A stretch of DNA of 10,464 bases. Source: DASXTS01 sp036505275. GTDB lineage: Bacteria > Actinomycetota > Actinomycetes > Mycobacteriales > Pseudonocardiaceae. A program made the translations under genes and the position numbers. Below are positions 7,031 through 10,464 of this stretch, one piece after another; the first letter of the stretch is position 1, and each line of letters opens with the position of its first letter. A model generated the notes under the pieces. The model saw only the letters and a program-made list of their open reading frames with translations, ran no database searches and was not told the origin of the DNA. The stretch covers positions 1 through 10,464 of the forward strand of contig DASXTS010000208.1 in NCBI GenBank assembly GCA_036505275.1, written 5' to 3'.

Positions 7031-7062
7031 GCCATTGGATATGGCGGCCATTGGATATGGCG
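7031..7062 (-). promoter_or_regulatory. Tandem 16-bp repeat with internal palindrome, probable operator
   Basis: GCCATTGGATATGGCG occurs twice back to back (7031-7046 and 7047-7062) with no mismatch. Each unit contains the inverted pair GCCAT-N5-ATGGC, so the site offers two or more equivalent dimer-binding faces about one and a half helical turns apart. It lies 42-73 bases before the preferred start of the HTH gene, where a promoter for the five-gene operon would sit. The likely reader is the HTH protein or the GntR protein; the sequence does not decide. Confidence 0.6.
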
Positions 7063-7286
7063 AATGTGCGCCGTGCTGCCGAACGCTGGCGAACGGTCTC
7101 GGTATCGGCCTTCAGGCGCAGTTACAGGTCCGGGTCAGAGATCAGCGGCAGAGCCCAGTACTCGTCTTGGCGTCTGGATCGGTCGATGACCGATCAAGGC
7201 CGCTTCCCATGGCCAGCCGTAGCCCTCCCCGGCGATGCAGCGCAACGTCGTGGCCTGCTTGATCTCGCACCCCTTCGCTTTGACGG

Positions 7287-7316
7287 CAGTTGACTGTTAA
7301 CAGTCAGCTGTTGACA
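7287..7316. promoter_or_regulatory. Extended palindrome plus TGTTGACA half site
   Basis: TGACTGTTAACAGTCA (7291-7306) is a perfect 16-base palindrome. Pairing resumes outward after one mismatched pair for three more bases on each side (CAG 7287-7289, CTG 7308-7310). It is followed at once by TGTTGACA (7309-7316), which recurs in the other two putative sites of the GntR system. TGT-N-ACA cores are typical of FCD-type GntR operators, so binding by the neighbouring regulator is a reasonable inference. Confidence 0.55.
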
Positions 7317-7341
7317 CACATGGTGCAGGCTTGGGCGAGAG

Positions 7342-7353
7342 CTTGTCAACAAG
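7342..7353. promoter_or_regulatory. TTGT-CA-ACAA palindrome, candidate GntR operator
   Basis: CTTGTCAACAAG has perfect 5-base arms around a 2-base centre. Its minus strand contains TGTTGACAA, also found at 8209-8217 in front of the GntR gene. This fits the TnGT/ACnA style of GntR-family operators. It sits 104 bases after the GntR stop codon. Confidence 0.5.
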
Positions 7354-7430
7354 TAGGACGAGAGCGTCCACAATGTGGGACGCTGCGAGATGGTGCTCCC
7401 CACACCGGCACGGATCAGCGAGTCGGAGAA

Positions 7431-7443
7431 CTGAGGCGCTCAG
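7431..7443 (-). terminator. Short hairpin after the GntR gene
   Basis: CTGAG-GCG-CTCAG forms a 5-bp stem with a 3-base loop, 13 bases beyond the stop codon of the GntR gene. There is no T-run and the stem is short, so termination here is only a suggestion. Confidence 0.25.
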
Positions 7444-7456
7444 CCCGGAGGAACCA

Positions 7457-8131
7457 TCAACGACTGGCAGGGGTCGGGCTGTCGGCGGGGCCGGCCAGAC
7501 GTTCGGCGGCATGGGCCATATGGTCCTGCACCACCCGCACCGCCATGGCGGCGTCGCCAGCCTCGATCGCGTCGACGATCGGGGCATGGTGGCTGGCTGA
7601 CATCAGCTTCGGGTGCTGATCGTCGCCGTCGGCCAGGATCGTTATGCGCACCCGACCCTCCAGGTTGCGCCACGCGTCAACCAGCACGGAGTTGCCCGAC
7701 AGCTCGCACAGCAGCTGATGGAACGCGAGGTCGGCATCGATGTGACCGCTGACGTCACCGTGGCGGTCGTCCAAGGCCAGCAGCGCCGTGCGCAGGGCAG
7801 CCACCGCGGCGTCCCGTTTCGGCGAGGTGGTCAGCAACGTGACCGCGAGCCCCTCCAGCGCGGCGCGTACCTGGAAGAGGTCCCGAATTTCGGCCGGCGG
7901 CAGGCTGTGCACGCGCAGCATGCCGCGAGCGCCGGCTGTGACCAGGCCCTCCTGCTGGAGGTGCCGGAGCGCCTCACGGACCGTGCCACGGCTCACCCCG
8001 AGGCGCCCAGCCAGTTCAACCTCGCCAAGGTGATCGCCCGGGCGATACTGCCCGGACGTGATGGCTGACCGAAGTGCCTCGAGGGCACGCTCGCGCAATG
8101 TGCTGCGATCCAAGGTGACCAATGGCTGCAC
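7457..8131 (-). CDS. GntR-family transcriptional regulator, FCD subfamily
   Basis: A 224-residue FadR-like regulator of normal length. The winged helix (about 10-75) shows LRSAITSGQYRPGDHLGEVE, then LAGRLGVSRGTVREALRHLQ and QEGLV, the classical GntR recognition region. The C-terminal FCD ligand domain (about 85-208) carries the usual metal-ligand positions: Asp134 and His138 (DADLAFHQLL), His181/182 (SASHHAPIVDAI) and His204 (QDHMAH). Such proteins sense small carboxylates or sugar acids and usually repress nearby catabolic genes. The start is GTG 8129-8131; a GGAG lies upstream at rather long spacing, so the start is moderately sure. The gene is in the same direction as the HTH-transporter-transketolase-SDR operon, with palindromes on both sides, which makes it the likely substrate-responsive regulator of that operon and of itself. 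Confidence 0.93.
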   Translation of the reverse strand: MQPLVTLDRSTLRERALEALRSAITSGQYRPGDHLGEVELAGRLGVSRGTVREALRHLQQEGLVTAGARGMLRVHSLPPAEIRDLFQVRAALEGLAVTLLTTSPKRDAAVAALRTALLALDDRHGDVSGHIDADLAFHQLLCELSGNSVLVDAWRNLEGRVRITILADGDDQHPKLMSASHHAPIVDAIEAGDAAMAVRVVQDHMAHAAERLAGPADSPTPASR

Positions 8132-8173
8132 GGTCCGTCACGCTCCGTTCCAGGCGACACAGAACGACCCTGT

Positions 8174-8195
8174 CTGCCGATGTCGGCAGCCGACA
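8174..8195. promoter_or_regulatory. Two overlapping palindromes upstream of the GntR gene
   Basis: CTGCCGA-TG-TCGGCAG (8174-8189) and TGTCGG-CAG-CCGACA (8181-8195) share their middle bases and cannot form at the same time in a single strand. They lie 43-64 bases before the GntR start, and 94 bases before the decayed LuxR-type gene on the other strand. They may be operator sites or alternative RNA hairpins in the leader. Confidence 0.4.
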
Positions 8196-8206
8196 AAGCA
8201 ACGTTA

Positions 8207-8221
8207 CCTGTTGACAATAGG
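8207..8221. promoter_or_regulatory. CCTGTTGACAATAGG palindrome, candidate GntR operator
   Basis: A 15-base palindrome (CCT.TTG.CAA.AGG) with one mismatched pair, 76 bases before the GntR start. It contains TGTTGACAA (8209-8217), shared with the site at 7342-7353. The placement suggests autoregulation. The TTGACA within it also resembles a plus-strand -35 box, but no matching -10 box was seen. Confidence 0.5.
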
Positions 8222-8288
8222 CACGACTCAACACCGATGGACGTGCTCTACGCTCGTGACATCGCCCGAAACGCACGCGGGAGCTGTC

Positions 8289-8935
8289 ATAACGAGCCCC
8301 CTGATTGAGGCAAAGCTCTACATCCCGGGCCTCGGCGCAGTCTGGTGGCACGTCCGCGACTACGCGAGCTACTGGGTCGTGGGGCAGAGTCGAGGCTGAC
8401 GCTCATCTCCGCGCCCACCGGCTTCGGCAAGACGACGCTGCTGGCCGAGTGGCTGGCCGCCGCGGCCCCTGGTGGACGCTCCGTGGCGTGGCTCTCCCTC
8501 GAGGAGCGACGGCCAGCCCGTTTCGTTCTGGACCTACGTCATCAACGCCCTGCGGCCGGTCGTGCCCGGCGTCGGGTCCACTGCGCTGCCGCTGCTGGAG
8601 ACGGCCCAGCCGCGGATCGAGACCGTCCTCACCATGCTGCTCAATGAGCTGGGTGCGGTGTCGAACGACATCGTTCTTGTGCTCGACGACTACCACCTTG
8701 TCGACGGGCCCGCTGTCCGGACCGGGATGGCATTTCTGCTCGAGCACCTCCCGCCGTGGGTGCACCTGGTGCTCAGCACCCGAGCCGACCCGGCGCTGCC
8801 GCTGGCTCGGCTGCGGGCGCACGGCGAGCTGGTCGAGGTCCGAGCCGCCGATCTGCCTGCGAGCGTGACGACCTGGATGCCGCCAGACAGCACCTGTTGC
8901 GGGGCTAGGAGCTTGGTGAGCACGCCGGGTTCCCT
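8289..8935 (+). pseudogene. LAL/MalT-type LuxR regulator, multiply broken
   Basis: Pieces of a large ATP-dependent LuxR-family regulator (normally about 850-950 residues). Piece 1 (about 8289-8327) reads ITSPLIEAKLYIP; its likely start is now ATA (8289-8291), after GGGAG. Piece 2 (about 8330-8503), after a one-base loss, reads RRSLVARPRLRELLGRGAES and RLTLISAPTGFGKTTLLAEW, the latter with the Walker A motif. Piece 3 (about 8508-8856), after a second frameshift, reads DGQPVSFWTYVINAL through IVLVLDDYHLVDGP (Walker B) to LSTRADPALPLARLRAHGEL. Piece 4 (8858-8935) jumps to a TPR-like region near the C-terminus, ERDDLDAARQHLLRG, a TAG stop at 8906-8908, then ELGEHAGFP. A large internal deletion and loss of the LuxR HTH end the gene. 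It cannot make a working regulator. Confidence 0.85.
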
Positions 8936-9197
8936 CATGTACCGCTCCAGGCGCGTGCCGCGCATGATCCCCACGATGGGCCTCGTCGGAGCCCCCATGC
9001 TCCTCGCCGCTACCACCGCGACCCTGTTCGGCAACAACGAGCAGCTTTCCGCGTGATCGGCCATCGCGACGCTGCCGGTGGCAGCATGGGAGCTCTCCAT
9101 CGGCGTCTGGATGGTCGTCAAGGGCTTCAACCCGTCACCCATCACCTCGACCACCGTCCCGCCGGACGCCCGTCACTCGTCGCTCCCGGTCACCTGA
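8934..9197 (+). pseudogene. DUF4386 membrane protein, C-terminal remnant
   Basis: The frame reads LMYRSRRVPRMIPTMGLVGA, then PMLLAATTATLFGNNEQLSA, a TGA at 9054-9056, and in the same frame SAIATLPVAAWELSIGVWMV, VKGFNPSPIT and a short tail to TGA 9195-9197. The pattern (YRSR.VPR...GLVGA, then WEL..GVW..VKGFNPS) is the C-terminal end of DUF4386 integral membrane proteins, which usually have six or more helices; only the last two are left. The internal TGA falls where a Trp codon would fit (TGG to TGA). There is no start: the 5' side joins the LuxR-type remnant at about 8934. Confidence 0.65.
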
Positions 9198-9221
9198 ACA
9201 TCCGCTCAAGAAGGAACCACG

Positions 9222-9255
9222 GCCGGCGCTACCGCTCCTCAGCGGCAGCGCCGGC
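9222..9255. terminator. Strong hairpin between converging genes
   Basis: GCCGGCGCT (9222-9230) pairs with AGCGCCGGC (9247-9255). After one A/C mismatch, CCGCT (9232-9236) pairs with AGCGG (9241-9245) around a CCTC loop. The 14 paired positions are very GC-rich. The site lies 25 bases after the DUF4386 remnant and 83 bases after the glucosidase stop on the other strand, so it can serve both directions. There is no T-run on either side, as is usual in high-GC actinobacteria. Confidence 0.7.
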
Positions 9256-9337
9256 TGTGTGGCCATGTCCACGCCCCGGCGACAACGGGTTGCATGTCGG
9301 CATGGAGTTCGCGGGAGTGGATCCTCACGCGTTCAGG

Positions 9338-10464
9338 TCAACCAGCACTGGCGCATCGCGACCGCAGCCACACCGCGGTGTCGGCGGGCACGCGGGCATC
9401 GTCGGTCAACGGGCCGCTGGCGAGGATGACCTGTGCGCCCTCGGGGAGTGCGACGGGTTCGGCCGAGACGTTGACGATGCACACGAAGCCGTCGGACCGG
9501 GCGAATGTGAGCGAACCCGCTGGGCTGTCGAGCCACTCCAGGGTGCCGTCCCCGAGCGCCGGGTTGCTGCGGCGTTCGGCGAGCGCCGACCGGTAGAGCT
9601 CGAGCATGGATGTCGGGTCGCCGAGCTGCGCGGCGGCGGTGTAGCGGGCCCACTCGTCCGGTTGCGGAAGCCACGTGGGCGTGCCGTCGGGGCTGAATCC
9701 GTACGGTGCCGTGTCTCCGGACCAGGGCAGCGGCACTCGGCAACCGTCCCGGCCGGGATCGGTGTGCCCGGACCGCCGCCAGGTCGGGTCCTGGAGAACG
9801 TCCCGCGGCAGGTCCTCGACCTCGGGCAGGCCGAGCTCCTCGCCCTGGTAGACGTACACGCCGCCGGGCAGGGCGAGCATCAGCAGGGCCGCGGCGCGGG
9901 CCCGGCGGGTGCCGAGCTCCAGGTCGGCCGGGACGTCTCGGACGTCGAGCAGGGAGCGTAGGCCGCGGCCGGGGGTCTGCGGCCGCGCGTACTTCGACAC
10001 GTGCCGGATCACGTCGTGGTTGGACAGCACCCACGTCGGTGGAGCGCCCACCGCCTCGTGCGAGGAGATCGCGTTGTCGATGGCCTGCCGTAGGTCGCCG
10101 GCCAGCCAGGGCGAGACGAGGTACTCGAAGTTGAACGCGGTGTGCAACTCGTCGGAGCGGACATACCGGGCCAGCCGTTCCGGGTGCGGCACCCAGGCCT
10201 CGGCCACGAACACCCTGGGGGGGTCGTACGTGTCGGCGATCTTGCGCCAGACGCGGAAGATGTCGTGCACCTCGTCGCGGTCCCAGTGCGGGTGGTCGAC
10301 GGCAATGTCCTCCATGTTGTCGACCAGGTCGTAGACCAGCGAGCCGACGTCCGGGAGGCCCTCTGCCTTCACCATCGAGTGAGCAACGTCGATGCGGAAG
10401 CCGTCCACGCCCATGTCGAACCAGAAGCGCAGCGTGCGCTCGAAATCGGCCTCGACATCCGGAT
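9338..10464 (-). CDS. GH13 alpha-glucosidase, C-terminal part (partial)
   Basis: The gene enters from the right edge and gives about 375 residues, to TGA 9338-9340; the N-terminal third or so is outside. The GH13 conserved regions are present: GFRIDVA with the catalytic nucleophile Asp (codon 10388-10390), VFVAEAW with the acid/base Glu (10199-10201), and VLSNHD with the transition-state Asp (10013-10015). LPGGVYVYQGEELGLPEVED and the C-terminal beta domain ending VPADTAVWLRSRC follow. The pattern fits actinobacterial alpha-glucosidases/oligo-glucosidases that release glucose from malto-oligosaccharides in the cytoplasm; isomaltase, sucrose or trehalose activity cannot be told apart here. The reading frame is undamaged in this part. 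Position next to a decayed LuxR-type regulator may be chance. Confidence 0.93.
   Translation of the reverse strand, partial: PDVEADFERTLRFWFDMGVDGFRIDVAHSMVKAEGLPDVGSLVYDLVDNMEDIAVDHPHWDRDEVHDIFRVWRKIADTYDPPRVFVAEAWVPHPERLARYVRSDELHTAFNFEYLVSPWLAGDLRQAIDNAISSHEAVGAPPTWVLSNHDVIRHVSKYARPQTPGRGLRSLLDVRDVPADLELGTRRARAAALLMLALPGGVYVYQGEELGLPEVEDLPRDVLQDPTWRRSGHTDPGRDGCRVPLPWSGDTAPYGFSPDGTPTWLPQPDEWARYTAAAQLGDPTSMLELYRSALAERRSNPALGDGTLEWLDSPAGSLTFARSDGFVCIVNVSAEPVALPEGAQVILASGPLTDDARVPADTAVWLRSRCASAG

Larger units (their letters stand above)
7008..7456. other. Regulatory gap between operon and GntR gene
   Basis: A 449-base stretch without a convincing gene. It holds a tandem palindromic repeat at its operon end (7031-7062), a cluster of palindromes in the middle (7287-7353) and a small hairpin after the GntR gene (7431-7443). 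Between 7063 and 7286 I see no gene. Short open frames occur on both strands (for example a minus-strand frame around 7255-7160 reading RCIAGEGYGWPWEAALIGH), but they have no start, ribosome binding site or recognised family and could be remnants. No clear -35/-10 pair could be assigned to the operon. Confidence 0.6.

Noticed and set aside
7031..7062. Short CRISPR array or integrase attachment repeat
   Set aside because: There are only two copies with no spacer, and no cas, integrase or tRNA gene is nearby. The internal palindrome and position fit an operator better.
7290..7619. Plus-strand open frame beginning at the palindrome
   Set aside because: It runs antisense into the GntR gene, with no ribosome binding site or recognisable motif.
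9054..9056. TGA as a selenocysteine codon in the DUF4386 remnant
   Set aside because: DUF4386 is not a selenoprotein family as far as I know, a Trp codon fits this position, and the gene is already truncated at its 5' side.

Overview
The window is high-GC DNA with the codon habits and gene families of an actinomycete: an ECF sigma factor with a TPR-like tail, a LAL-type LuxR regulator, an FCD-type GntR regulator, an excisionase-type helix-turn-helix protein and a GH13 alpha-glucosidase. The genus cannot be fixed from this sequence. Several families would fit Frankia- or Pseudonocardia-like organisms, but that is only an impression.

Left flank (1-2200): the 3' end of an ECF sigma factor with a terminator-like hairpin, followed by decayed genes. 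These are a twice-frameshifted conserved hydrophobic protein, a frameshifted exported protein, a 3' fragment of an unrecognised gene that keeps its own terminator, and the C-terminal part of a phosphinothricin-type GNAT acetyltransferase. The last two are both cut at their N-terminal ends and meet head to head at 1943-1945, as if one deletion had removed the middle of a divergent gene pair.

Core (2262-8131, all minus strand): an intact, tightly packed operon. In transcription order it is an excisionase-type HTH protein, an MFS transporter of the metabolite:H+ symporter type, a split transketolase (N half, then C half) and a short-chain dehydrogenase. Two ATGA overlaps and short gaps link the genes. 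Upstream lies a separate FCD/GntR regulator. The stretch between the two carries an exact 16-bp tandem repeat with an internal palindrome, a 16-bp perfect palindrome and a TTGT-CA-ACAA site. The word TGTTGACAA is shared with a site in front of the GntR gene. Together these look like a regulated uptake-and-catabolism unit: importer, NAD-type dehydrogenase and ketol-transfer enzyme for a small polyol, sugar or sugar-acid-like compound. No kinase or isomerase lies beside it, so the substrate is open. The transketolase belongs to a divergent subgroup with altered signature motifs.

Right flank (8289-10464): a badly decayed LAL/MalT-type LuxR regulator (possible ATA start, two frameshifts, internal deletion, in-frame stop) runs straight into the C-terminal remnant of a DUF4386 membrane protein that has its own in-frame stop. 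A strong hairpin separates these remnants from the 3' part of an intact-looking GH13 alpha-glucosidase on the minus strand, which continues past the window edge.

Overall, an intact catabolic operon with its regulator sits between two stretches of gene decay. No tRNA, rRNA, CRISPR array, transposase or integrase was recognised.
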